Source of the DNA: a virus
Reading direction: 5' to 3' (one strand)
Length of the DNA: 25,351 nucleotides
Virus record (IMG/VR): IMGVR_UViG_3300037245_000922
Location: 1 to 25,351 of that record
Shown here: positions 1-7,083 of the stretch, piece by piece
How the letters are laid out: each line of letters starts with the position of its first letter
How positions within the stretch are numbered: position 1 is the stretch's first letter
Notes under the pieces: generated by a model
Told to the model about the DNA's origin: nothing
The model's input: the letters and a program-made list of their open reading frames with translations, nothing else
Databases searched by the model: none
Translations under genes and position numbers: made by a program

Positions 1-1645
1 CCCTTTCAAGTCGTCTTTTCAACAAGCGGGAGTGGATTTGATCGTCTATCTTGGCGTTATCGGAAGCTGCTTTCTTTATAGCATCCCCTGCCTTTTTGGC
101 AAAGTCTTCTATCGTCTTTATGGCACCGGAATAGAACTTAATCAATGTGCTTCCGGCGGCTTCCAATCCAGCTTCTGCTGCCGCCTTACTATCGGCGTGA
201 ATCTTGCGTATTGTGTTCTCGCCCTTAGCAACCTCAGCAACATACTGCAATACACTTTGCTGGGCTTTTGCATATGTTTCCTCAACCAACTGTTGGTGTT
301 TCGCGTCAGCCTCCGCCATAATCTCGTTAGCCTTTCGAGTTCTCTCCTTGGATTCTCGAAGGGTGTTTTCAGCTTTTGTTCCATCGAAGGCTGCGGCAAC
401 AAGTGCTTTTCCTATGTTTTTAGCACCACTGACGATATCCGCAACACCACTTGTGAACCAAGCAAGGAACGGAATGAAAACACCAGCGACTTCCAACACA
501 GAGTTCTTCAGCTCTTGCATACTTTGCGTCAACAGGTGTGCATCCGTAGCACTGTATTGCTCCCATGCTTCTGTGGCTGCCGTAGTGGCCTTGGCCATTT
601 CTTTCATGGTGTCTGCCATGGTTCTTCCATCATCGTTCAAGATGCCCATGACACCAACGATTGCGCGCACGCGACGGAACAACTTCGCCATCTCAGCGTC
701 GTTGCCTCCGACTTCTTCTGAAAGCTTCTTCAAGACGTTCGTTAGCCCGCCAAATGTTTCGATGGCTTGCTTACCGTCTTCTACGCCCCACTTATGGAAG
801 ATGGCGACCATGGCCTCGGTCGGCTTGATGATCTTCTGAACAACTGCACGAAGCTGAGTGATGGCCGCATCTGCTCGAACACCTTGTCGAGTCATAACTG
901 CGATAGAAGACGCAGTCTCTTCCCACGTAATACCCATCTTCGCGGTAAGGGGAGTCACACGACCAATTATGTTCGCCATGTCGCTCAAACGCAGACGGCC
1001 TAACTCAACCGTCTTGAACAGGGTACCAGCCACATGCTCGGCGTCACGAGACGCCAGACCATAACTGTTCATAACAGACGAAATTGCGTTCACCGCGTCT
1101 TTGGTCTCACCGTGTGTGACGATGGCCAGCTTTTCAGCTTTCTCCAGAATGGTCACAGCATCAGCAGCTTCAACAACTTGGTTCGACAATACTTGGTACA
1201 GACCTTCGGCTACGTCAGCAGCACTTTTGCCGATGGACGAAGACAAGTCCAGAACAGACCGTGCAATCTCGTCATTTGACTGCGCGAGGTCACCACCGAT
1301 GGTTTGGATTTCAGCTATAGCAAGCTGAAATTCTACCGCGTCGCCCACAGCGGCCTTGAATGCCGCACCTATTCGTTGAATAGCTCCGACGATGGTTTGA
1401 GAAACCATTTGACGCGCCATCGTTTTCCACGACAGTGTAAGCTCCTCAGTCCTCTTCTTGGTTTTGTCAAGACTCTTGCTGACCTTGCCGAGATATGTGT
1501 CAACAGAGCCGCTGCTCCTGGCCCCTCCACCACGAGCTGCCTTCCCCATCTCAGTGTTAAGTTCAGCGAACTTGTTCTTGAGTTGGGAAAGTGTCTTCAA
1601 GGCTCCAGCAGCAGAGAAGCCAAGTTTTTGTGTGATGTCAGGCAT
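1..1645 (-). CDS. Phage tail tape measure protein, N-terminal part (runs off window)
   Basis: An open frame starts at the ATG at 1645 and stays open to the left edge, giving about 548 residues without a stop. The start has GAGG a few bases upstream. The N-terminus (MPDITQKLGFSAAG, then a charged helix) leads into a segment typical of the TP901-type tape measure core: VEFQLAIAEIQTIGGDL, then repeated 'SSSIGKSAADVAEGLYQVLS', 'AISSVMNSYGLAS', 'LGRLRLSDMANIIGRVTPL' and 'EETASSIAVMTRQGV' motifs. Around residues 430-460 there is a hydrophobic stretch (VAGVFIPFLAWFTSGVADIV), followed by long charged helices. Tape measure proteins set tail length and are ejected with the DNA. It lies directly after tail tube, chaperone and gp10-like genes, as expected for a siphovirus-like tail module. 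The C-terminal part, which often carries lytic domains, is not in the window. Confidence 0.9.
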   Translation of the reverse strand, partial: MPDITQKLGFSAAGALKTLSQLKNKFAELNTEMGKAARGGGARSSGSVDTYLGKVSKSLDKTKKRTEELTLSWKTMARQMVSQTIVGAIQRIGAAFKAAVGDAVEFQLAIAEIQTIGGDLAQSNDEIARSVLDLSSSIGKSAADVAEGLYQVLSNQVVEAADAVTILEKAEKLAIVTHGETKDAVNAISSVMNSYGLASRDAEHVAGTLFKTVELGRLRLSDMANIIGRVTPLTAKMGITWEETASSIAVMTRQGVRADAAITQLRAVVQKIIKPTEAMVAIFHKWGVEDGKQAIETFGGLTNVLKKLSEEVGGNDAEMAKLFRRVRAIVGVMGILNDDGRTMADTMKEMAKATTAATEAWEQYSATDAHLLTQSMQELKNSVLEVAGVFIPFLAWFTSGVADIVSGAKNIGKALVAAAFDGTKAENTLRESKERTRKANEIMAEADAKHQQLVEETYAKAQQSVLQYVAEVAKGENTIRKIHADSKAAAEAGLEAAGSTLIKFYSGAIKTIEDFAKKAGDAIKKAASDNAKIDDQIHSRLLKRRLER

Positions 1646-1647
1646 GA

Positions 1648-2145
1648 CTAACCTCGTAAGTGTTTATATGGGTTGGGGAACTTGTACTTGGATGCCACTT
1701 TCTCCCAGGCAACGGCCCCGCGAACCTGAAAGAAGTAAGGTGTGAACCGGACATTGGTGCTCCAAGGTTTCGGATATGGTCCGATGACGGCCGAATTGTA
1801 TTCGTTGTAGATCAGATGGCGAAGAGAAGTCTTATAGATGAAGCCAATGAATCCGTTCTGCTTATTCTCTATGACACCTGACCCCTGATCGCGCGATCTC
1901 CCATATGCTACCCCGTTATTGAAACCCCTTGTTGGTCCAATTGGAACTGAGGTTCCAAGGTCACGGGCCAACTTCTGAAAAGTTGCCCGTGAAGCGCCTG
2001 AGAATGTTGGGATAGGAGATCCTTTTATCACCGAGTCTAACCACGCACGACCAGCCAAACGGTTTATCTTTCGCATGGATTCCAGAAGCTCTTTCTTAGC
2101 AGCTTCGTAATTGAAGGTGAGAGGTTTCAAACCGGTTACACCCAT
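1648..2145 (-). CDS. HK97 gp10-like tail completion / minor tail protein
   Basis: A 165-residue protein if started at the ATG at 2145, which has TGGAG seven bases upstream. A GTG one codon earlier (2148) is the alternative. Its start overlaps the TGA that ends the proposed frameshift extension, suggesting translational coupling. The sequence is a small basic alpha/beta protein: an N-terminal helical part (KKELLESMRKINRLAGRAWLDSVI), a central Gly/Arg-rich loop region, then 'IYKTSLRHLIYNEYNSAVIGPYPKPW' and 'TPYFFQVRGAVAWEKVASKY'. The 'YNEY' and 'R..PYF' pattern and the size resemble the gp10-like tail completion group that contacts the tail tube end. Placement between the chaperone and the tape measure is slightly unusual, since such genes usually precede the tail tube. 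The call rests on size, context and pattern only. Confidence 0.5.
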   Translation of the reverse strand: MGVTGLKPLTFNYEAAKKELLESMRKINRLAGRAWLDSVIKGSPIPTFSGASRATFQKLARDLGTSVPIGPTRGFNNGVAYGRSRDQGSGVIENKQNGFIGFIYKTSLRHLIYNEYNSAVIGPYPKPWSTNVRFTPYFFQVRGAVAWEKVASKYKFPNPYKHLRG

Positions 2146-2366
2146 CACTTGACTCCAGCAAAAGATTTCTTTTCTGTTATCCGCATGTGTTCAGAAGTCT
2201 GATGGTAGGCTATCAAGCTTGCTTGAATCATCACGTTCAATGTGTCCCAACAGACTTGACTCTTGTTGACTACACCAGGGGGCATTATGCTAAAGCGTTC
2301 ACACGCCGACCAAATGGTGAAATCAGGAGTCCTGTGACTCGGCCAGAGGACTTTCCGAACTACTCC
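2145..2366 (-). CDS. -1 frameshift extension of the tail assembly chaperone (gpGT-like C-terminus)
   Basis: Downstream of the chaperone stop codon, the -1 frame is open without interruption from the G-rich slip site to a TGA at 2147-2145, adding 73 residues (GVVRKVLWPSHRTPDFTIWS..., ending ...ITEKKSFAGVK). No good ribosome binding site precedes the only early internal ATG (about 2285), so access by frameshifting fits better than independent initiation. In lambda-like and many other siphophages the gene between tail tube and tape measure makes a short product and a rarer frameshifted long product, both chaperones for the tape measure. The long product here would be about 222 residues. The extension could instead be a small separate gene (about 46 residues from the internal ATG). 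That it is translated is inferred. Confidence 0.55.
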   Translation of the reverse strand, partial: GVVRKVLWPSHRTPDFTIWSACERFSIMPPGVVNKSQVCWDTLNVMIQASLIAYHQTSEHMRITEKKSFAGVK

Positions 2367-2812
2367 CCCTGACCAAGTAGAAAAGAATCAAGGGCCTCTT
2401 TGATCTTGCTCTCGTCCAGGGCATTTGCGACCATAACGGTGTTGATGATGCGGTTGGTCTCGACTTCAGAGAGTCCGGCTTTCTGCAACTCTTTGTCCCA
2501 ACCTTTCCAGGTCAGGTACTTGTCCATATCGACGGTTTCCCATTCGATGTTGCTGTCTTCAATGGATCGAAGAATCATAAAAGCTAGTCTGGCTTCTTCT
2601 CGGATTTCAAGTTGCTTTCGGTACCCATCGTCTTTGTAGTCGTGCTTGAAACCATCCTTAGTGCGGACGCCCGGAGCAATGGGCTCTGGTACCATTTTCT
2701 CGAACTCTTCGTTGACTGAAACCGACTTCGCTCGGATAATTAGGTTTTCGCCCATTCGAGGAAGAACAAGGATCTCAACACATGGCTTAACAGTTACTCC
2801 GCCGATCTTCAT
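2360..2812 (-). CDS. Phage tail assembly chaperone, short form
   Basis: A 150-residue acidic protein starting at the ATG at 2812, with GGAG eight bases upstream. The first about 45 residues are beta-like (GGVTVKPCVEILVLPR..NLIIRAKSVS), followed by a mostly helical part (YRKQLEIREEARLAFMILRSIED, then GLSEVETNRIINTVMVANALDESKIKEALDSFLLGQGE). The 'sE..rI...v..an.ld...ie.a...Fl.g' pattern is typical of tail assembly chaperones in Gram-negative siphophages. It lies between the tail tube gene and the tape measure, the canonical place. The C-terminus ends at a G-rich run followed by an open -1 frame (see the extension entry). It would bind and keep soluble the tape measure during tail assembly. The functional call is from position and pattern. 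Confidence 0.7.
   Translation of the reverse strand: MKIGGVTVKPCVEILVLPRMGENLIIRAKSVSVNEEFEKMVPEPIAPGVRTKDGFKHDYKDDGYRKQLEIREEARLAFMILRSIEDSNIEWETVDMDKYLTWKGWDKELQKAGLSEVETNRIINTVMVANALDESKIKEALDSFLLGQGE
2364..2371 (-). promoter_or_regulatory. Candidate -1 slippery site
   Basis: Read on the minus strand this is CAG GGG GAG just before the TAG stop of the chaperone. With GGG in the P site, slipping back one base re-pairs perfectly with GGG, and the next codon becomes GGA in the long open -1 frame. It is not the classical X-XXY-YYZ heptamer, because the A-site codon GAG does not re-pair well as GGA. The G run itself is seen; slippage is inferred. Confidence 0.4.
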
Positions 2813-2852
2813 TTCGTTTTCTCCAGTAGTGAGGCTATTAGGGAAGAGGTGC

Positions 2853-2883
2853 CAGTAGTGGGGCTAGTGGAGCCCCACTACTG
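2853..2883 (-). other. Strong RNA hairpin between tail tube and chaperone genes
   Basis: A perfect 13-bp inverted repeat (CAGTAGTGGGGCT on one arm) with a 5-base loop fills most of the gap between the tail tube stop (2892) and the chaperone start (2812). No U-tract follows on the minus strand, so it is not a standard terminator. It may protect the 3' end of the tube message, be a processing site, or attenuate expression of the chaperone relative to the tube. A 15-base near copy of one arm region (2823-2837 against 2852-2866, one mismatch) lies just beside it, so the hairpin may have arisen by local duplication. Confidence 0.6.
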
Positions 2884-2891
2884 ACTATTGA

Positions 2892-3647
2892 TCAACACTC
2901 GTCGTCAGTCGAGCGCGATACGGTTGGGTCGCTCACGTTGCAACGTCCGGAGACGGCAATCGTAGCTTCGCCCATGTCATAGTCCAAAGACTCATAGCGG
3001 AATTCGACGAACTTCACGTCTTCGTCTTCATCCGTTCCGCAAGGCACACAATGCTTCGCGAGGATGTCGATGCAGTATGGCTCACAGAGGTCGTCCGAGG
3101 TGGAAACCCACTCAGACGCTTCGCCCTGTCGCTTCAGAGCATCGATCGGGGTGATGTCGCCACCACTCTCGGACTTGATGTAGTCATAGACAAACTCCAA
3201 GTTCATCTCAACTGGCTGCTCGTCGCCTTCCTTGACAGTGTCAAGGTCGCCACGATCACGCAGGTACTCGTACTCTTTGGTCTCAGACCAAGTCAGATTT
3301 CCTTCTCCGACTTTCACTTCGATCCGCTGGTAGATGAACGTGACTGCGCCTTCAGCGTTGCCGCTGTTGTACGTGCCAGGGCCAACTGCAGGAGTGATCG
3401 TTACGCAAGTGGTTGGGCTTGTCGAGACAGGCTCGCGGGCCGTCACGGTATGAACCGTGTTGGCCGTCTCGCCTGAGAGGTATAGTCTCGCGCCCACTGG
3501 GACGAGATCTGTTTCATCGGTGTTCAACACAAGTGTCTCAACATTGATGGTCGTGGCGGCGTTCGCCGAATTAGCGGACAAATTGCCCGTTCCGGCCAGA
3601 CCGTCCTGGACGTAAATGGTTACGTCACGCATTTCGATACGTGCCAT
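2892..3647 (-). CDS. Major tail tube protein (candidate)
   Basis: A 251-residue protein starting MARIEMRDVTIYVQDG at the ATG at 3647, with AGGAG about nine bases upstream. The centre contains 'IEVKVGEGNLTWSETKEYEYLRDRGDLDTVKEGDEQPVEMNLEFVYDYI', a pattern seen in tail tube proteins where a beta-barrel strand is followed by a loop and a long strand. The N-terminal third (residues 15-105) looks like an inserted, Thr/Ala-rich beta region. The C-terminal part has five cysteines (residues 187-209 and 235-251 contain Cys-Glu-Pro-Tyr-Cys, Cys-Val-Pro-Cys and a final Cys), which might bind metal or form disulfides. Its place just upstream of the chaperone fits the tube. The 123-base gap before it holds a small GC-rich inverted repeat (CCGCC/GGCGG) and two copies of GTCGCGCGGA, with no convincing gene. 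Confidence 0.65.
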   Translation of the reverse strand: MARIEMRDVTIYVQDGLAGTGNLSANSANAATTINVETLVLNTDETDLVPVGARLYLSGETANTVHTVTAREPVSTSPTTCVTITPAVGPGTYNSGNAEGAVTFIYQRIEVKVGEGNLTWSETKEYEYLRDRGDLDTVKEGDEQPVEMNLEFVYDYIKSESGGDITPIDALKRQGEASEWVSTSDDLCEPYCIDILAKHCVPCGTDEDEDVKFVEFRYESLDYDMGEATIAVSGRCNVSDPTVSRSTDDEC

Positions 3648-3770
3648 TGTTTAATCTCCTAAGAGGTTGATTGTTACAAGTTGCCGGTCCGCGCGACCAG
3701 CCTACAACCCGCCAATGGCGGTAGTTCATTCGGCCAGTGCTATCCGCGCGACAGCAATGGCAAAGATGAT

Positions 3771-4259
3771 TTATAACGACGAGCCTGTTATCTCTATATC
3801 AAACAGACCGTCGACTTCTGATTGTCTTAATCTATCAGTCCCATTTATTTGACCGAAATGGAACACCTTGATTGCGTCATATCTCCCGTCCTTCACACGA
3901 AGGCACCCAATCAAACTATCATCATCGTCTGGACCATCACCATACTTGTAGACAGGGATTGGCTCTAGCATCTCAGCGGAGAACACCCCAGCCCATGTGT
4001 GAATCAAGTAGGCGTTAGTGGCAGTCATCTCAAGCAACTCAGTCAGCATGATGTTTATGACAACATCGGCCAGATAGTAGTCCTTGCTGACTTCCTTGAT
4101 AAACGGTCCGGTCACTCGCATTTCTGAATGACTCTGCCTCATGTCGCTGCCTTCCCTCTCGTCGATGCCTTCGACAAAATAAGGGATATTGTTTGCAGCG
4201 GCGATGTCGGCAAAATGCTTGTTCGCCGAGGCAGCTATCCATCTTGGCAGGTTCTTCAT
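3771..4259 (-). CDS. Tail terminator-like / head-tail joining protein (candidate)
   Basis: A 162-residue protein starting MKNLPRWIAASANKHFADIA at the ATG at 4259, overlapping the stop of the upstream gene as ATGA. It begins with an amphipathic helix, then beta segments (MRVTGPFIKEVSKDYYLADVVINIMLTELL; AYLIHTWAGVFSAEMLEPIPVYKY), and ends with GLFDIEITGSSL, a typical terminal strand of virion proteins. Size, alpha/beta make-up and position immediately before the tail tube gene match tail terminator proteins (gpU-like), which cap the tail tube and join it to the head. No specific signature residue is visible, so this is inferred mainly from gene order. A head completion protein is the alternative. 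Confidence 0.45.
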   Translation of the reverse strand: MKNLPRWIAASANKHFADIAAANNIPYFVEGIDEREGSDMRQSHSEMRVTGPFIKEVSKDYYLADVVINIMLTELLEMTATNAYLIHTWAGVFSAEMLEPIPVYKYGDGPDDDDSLIGCLRVKDGRYDAIKVFHFGQINGTDRLRQSEVDGLFDIEITGSSL

Positions 4260-4555
4260 TTGATGGCTTCCCTGGCTTCAAGAATTTGACTGATGGTTGC
4301 CCCGGCACATTCGGCCTTCGTCACAAGCACCACCGTGTCTTCGTGACGGTAGATGCCCGGCTCTAGCTTCTCTTCGCCGGGGTCTTGCAGTTTGTCTTTG
4401 TGCTTCTCGATCTTTTCCAAGATGTCAGGACCGAACTCAAACTCGTCGGTGTCTGCGCTGGTCACCTGACCAGCCTCTGTAAATCCTGTGCGTAGAATAC
4501 CGTTATGAAAAGCAAACCAGTGGGTTTCTTTGTCTGGCATCAAGTCTTTAATCAT
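4256..4555 (-). CDS. Hypothetical small virion-module protein (99 aa)
   Basis: Not recognised. A 99-residue acidic protein (MIKDLMPDKETHWFAFHNGILRTGF...) joined to both neighbours by ATGA overlaps, so it is very likely translated from the same message. The N-terminus is beta-like, the middle is a charged helix (PDILEKIEKHKDKLQDPGEEKL), and the C-terminus reads EDTVVLVTKAECAGATISQILEAREAIK, a strand followed by an amphipathic helix. No signal peptide or membrane segment is seen. Its position between the connector-fusion gene and the tail terminator candidate suggests a role in head-tail joining or neck assembly, but nothing in the sequence proves it. Confidence 0.75.
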   Translation of the reverse strand: MIKDLMPDKETHWFAFHNGILRTGFTEAGQVTSADTDEFEFGPDILEKIEKHKDKLQDPGEEKLEPGIYRHEDTVVLVTKAECAGATISQILEAREAIK

Positions 4556-6390
4556 GCTGCACCCCCGTCAGTGATGATCCAATTGTCACTGGAGACCAAG
4601 TTTGACCTGGCCACCCCGCCTGCCACGTTGTAAGTGGCAGGAGCTGCATTGAAAGTGACTCCGTTTTGGACAGCCTGAGCATCCCAATCGATCAAAATGC
4701 TACTGTAGTTGACCGTGCTAAGATTTGTCCCATTGAAAATGCTGTTCATAATGCCAACACCTGAGATATCCCACAGACCAAGATCCTGATCGAAGCTGGA
4801 GGCGTTCTGGAACATGTTGTTCAGATTGGATAAGCCAGAAGTGTCCCAACCACTAATGTCTTGGTTGAAACTGGAGGCGTTGGTGAACATGGCGTACGCA
4901 GCTGTCACATTTGATGTGTTCCAGGAACTGATGTCTTGATTGAATGGAGAGCTTGAGAACATGGAGAACATGTCTGTGACGTTTATAGTGTTCCAAGTCG
5001 AGAGGTCTTGGTCGAAGGCACTAGCGAGATTGAACATCGAACCCATGTCGATGACATTGTGGGTGTTCCAACTGCTTAGACTCTGATTAAAGGTACCAGA
5101 AGAGTTGAACATCGCGTTCATGTCGATGACATTGGATGTGTTCCAACTGTTTAGACTCTGGTTGAAGACATTACAAGTGCCGAACGCGAGTTTCATATTG
5201 GTGACTTCAGATGTGTCCCAACCACTCACACCTCCATTAAGAAGGTAGCAACCCAAAAAGGCGCTGAATAAATTTGTTGTGCTCGACAAGTTCAGGTTGT
5301 CCGTGGCATTGCACGTCATCTTTTGACAACCGTGGAAATAGTTCCCGTTGTTACCTACTTTCAATACTCCCCAAGAGCTGATGTTAGATAACTTGTTTTT
5401 GTCGCCGCCAGCGTTGAACCGCCAACCCTCCAAGATGCCAGAGATAGCTAGGGTATAATTTCCAGAGGAATTATACGTGTGAGTGACGGTGGCTTCGTTC
5501 CACGTTGTGATGGTGTTATCATTACCATCACCCCAATCGATGTTGAAGTTATAGTTTCCGGTGGACTCCAAGGGGAGTGTTATTTGCAAATTGTTGCTTG
5601 TTCCTGACTCGGAGGTGTTCCAGGTGGAGACGAAGTCGTTCGCCACCAGCTCGTTACCTGCGTTGCCGGTAAAACTGAGAGAGTTGTTGGCTGACACAGG
5701 GATGTCTCCAACAGTGAATCCGGTGGCCACGACACTGAGATTCAGGGACGAGGTTGCTTCTTTTGTGTTGACGTCGGTAGTGTCGTCAGCCAAACCAAGA
5801 AAATTGCTTAGAGATAATACTCGATCAAAGTTTTTATCGGCGGAGTCGGATAAACCTAACGAGTCAGAGAGGCTTACCGGGAGGTGCCTCCCCATGAAAT
5901 AGGTGACGGAGTCGACGAAGCTCGCCAGACTTTGGGCGCCAGCTCGGAGGTCTTGCGCTGGCACCATTCTCTCGACTTCTCTGGCAACTAGCAGCCACGC
6001 AGTGCTCTGCTCAAACTCTTCGATCGATTTGATGTCATAACGCTTGTCATCGTAGACAAGCCAGTCGTCTTGAAGAATCTCCCAGCCAGGAACATCTCGT
6101 CGGTCAATGATGAATGTTCTAGTACCGACGTCAAACGTGCCTCCCTGCACCACTTTCTTGTTTGCTGAGATAACAGATATCGATTGGATGACATCCCTGG
6201 TGAGTCGGTTGGGAAGGACAACAGCCCGGTTAACGTAGACAGAATCCCTGCTGGCAGCCTTCACGCCTGTCTCAAGATTCGTGGTTGTGCTGTTCAGCTT
6301 GTACACCGTGATCGGGCTTCCGTACTCTTTCTTCATCTGATTGATACAGCGTCGAATGAACCTGATCAAGTTGTAATTCAGCTTAGCCAT
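4552..6390 (-). CDS. Head-closure-like domain fused to PKD and BspA-type (DUF285) repeats
   Basis: A 612-residue protein from the ATG at 6390, overlapping the end of the upstream gene by 8 bases. Residues 1-145 look like a phage head-closure/connector protein: basic helical start, then 'TFDVGTRTFIIDRRDVPGWE', 'DDWLVYDDKRYDIKSIEEFEQ' and 'AWLLVAREVE'. Residues 155-240 form a linker with repeated 'LSLSDSLGLSDSADK'-type segments. Residues 240-320 resemble a PKD-like beta-sandwich (IDWGDGNDN, then VTHTYNSSGNYTL). Residues 385-555 hold about six 24-residue repeats of the type 'W(D/N)TSNVTDMxxMF...FNQDLSS', the BspA/DUF285 signature. The end (NWIITDGGAA) is the usual tail of such repeat proteins. 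The connector domain would dock at the neck and the repeats would project as a decoration or adhesin. The domain calls are pattern-based; the docking model is inference. Confidence 0.75.
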   Translation of the reverse strand: MAKLNYNLIRFIRRCINQMKKEYGSPITVYKLNSTTTNLETGVKAASRDSVYVNRAVVLPNRLTRDVIQSISVISANKKVVQGGTFDVGTRTFIIDRRDVPGWEILQDDWLVYDDKRYDIKSIEEFEQSTAWLLVAREVERMVPAQDLRAGAQSLASFVDSVTYFMGRHLPVSLSDSLGLSDSADKNFDRVLSLSNFLGLADDTTDVNTKEATSSLNLSVVATGFTVGDIPVSANNSLSFTGNAGNELVANDFVSTWNTSESGTSNNLQITLPLESTGNYNFNIDWGDGNDNTITTWNEATVTHTYNSSGNYTLAISGILEGWRFNAGGDKNKLSNISSWGVLKVGNNGNYFHGCQKMTCNATDNLNLSSTTNLFSAFLGCYLLNGGVSGWDTSEVTNMKLAFGTCNVFNQSLNSWNTSNVIDMNAMFNSSGTFNQSLSSWNTHNVIDMGSMFNLASAFDQDLSTWNTINVTDMFSMFSSSPFNQDISSWNTSNVTAAYAMFTNASSFNQDISGWDTSGLSNLNNMFQNASSFDQDLGLWDISGVGIMNSIFNGTNLSTVNYSSILIDWDAQAVQNGVTFNAAPATYNVAGGVARSNLVSSDNWIITDGGAA

Positions 6391-6625
6391 CTTTGCGACC
6401 TTGGCAGCCCTGCATAAGGCTGTTCATAATACGAAGTTGTTCGGTGTTTGTGGCAATCACAGCAGTGGATTCTCTCACCAACGCCACCAAAGTTTCTGTG
6501 TTGAACTCTTCCAGATGTTCTACTCGACCTACTAAGGAGTCTTCGCGCTTCCAGTCGCGCCAAATGAAAAACAGAACGATCCCTACAAGAGGGCCAAAAT
6601 CCTTGATGATATCCATGAATTCCAT
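6383..6625 (-). CDS. Small single-span membrane protein with coiled-coil tail (holin- or XhlA-like)
   Basis: An 80-residue protein starting MEFMDIIKDFGPLVGIVLFFIW at 6625, with AAGGA six bases upstream. Residues 5-22 form one hydrophobic segment, followed by the charged 'RDWKREDSL' and a predicted helical/coiled-coil region (LVGRVEHLEEFNTETLVALVRESTAVIATNTEQL). Small phage proteins with this layout are often annotated as holin-like or XhlA-like. It overlaps the connector-fusion gene by 8 bases and sits amid virion genes rather than in a lysis cassette, so a role in the virion or in membrane contact is equally possible. A second, two-span holin-like gene lies at 24.3-24.5 kb. Confidence 0.7.
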   Translation of the reverse strand: MEFMDIIKDFGPLVGIVLFFIWRDWKREDSLVGRVEHLEEFNTETLVALVRESTAVIATNTEQLRIMNSLMQGCQGRKDG

Positions 6626-6636
6626 TGGTCAGTCCT

Positions 6637-7083
6637 TTATTTGGCCCAAACAGTGTTGGGGACGAATGGTGGCGGCGGGTCTTCCAAGGGGTTAATCTGA
6701 AGTTGGGTCTGCACTCCGTTCCACACAATAATCTTGGTATCACGTTCAGGTCCATCTTCCATTCCTGCAATCTTTTCTCGCAGATGAATATCTCGATACA
6801 GCAATGCCAGTACGGTGACCCAGGACTGTAATTGATCTTGTACTACTGGGCTGCGTTGAGCGTCAGCCCACAAATCCGGGAACTTTACTCTCTGGATTTG
6901 TCCAGGGTCATCACTCATTTCCTTTGTGTCGAAGTTGTATGCTTGCAATTCGACTACACCGACAAGAGTGTTGCTGGCGTGGCGACGAACGCCAAAAGCA
7001 GTTATGTACTTGTCAGGATACGTCTTTTCTGCTTTTGCAGACTCGACAATTACATCGTCTGTTTCGATACGTGGAAATGACAT
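6637..7083 (-). CDS. Hypothetical virion-module protein (148 aa)
   Basis: Not recognised. A 148-residue protein starting MSFPRIETDDVIVESAKAEKTY, whose ATG overlaps the TAA of the fibre gene as TAATG. It is mixed alpha/beta, with 'YITAFGVRRHASNTLVGVVELQAYNFD' suggesting beta strands, 'VQDQLQSWVTVLALLYRDIHLREKIAGME' suggesting a long helix, and a Pro-rich end (PLEDPPPPFVPNTVWAK). No signal peptide or transmembrane segment is present. Because it directly follows the long fibre-like gene, it could be a fibre assembly chaperone or an attachment partner, as small genes after phage fibre genes often are. That is an inference from gene order only. Confidence 0.75.
   Translation of the reverse strand: MSFPRIETDDVIVESAKAEKTYPDKYITAFGVRRHASNTLVGVVELQAYNFDTKEMSDDPGQIQRVKFPDLWADAQRSPVVQDQLQSWVTVLALLYRDIHLREKIAGMEDGPERDTKIIVWNGVQTQLQINPLEDPPPPFVPNTVWAK

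Noticed and set aside
32-839. Long plus-strand frames opposite the tape measure gene
   Set aside because: They lie fully antisense to a strongly supported tape measure frame, with no ribosome sites and no recognisable domains.
3622-3729. 34-residue minus-strand frame in the gap before the tail tube gene
   Set aside because: No ribosome binding site and GC-rich repeated sequence; more likely untranslated.
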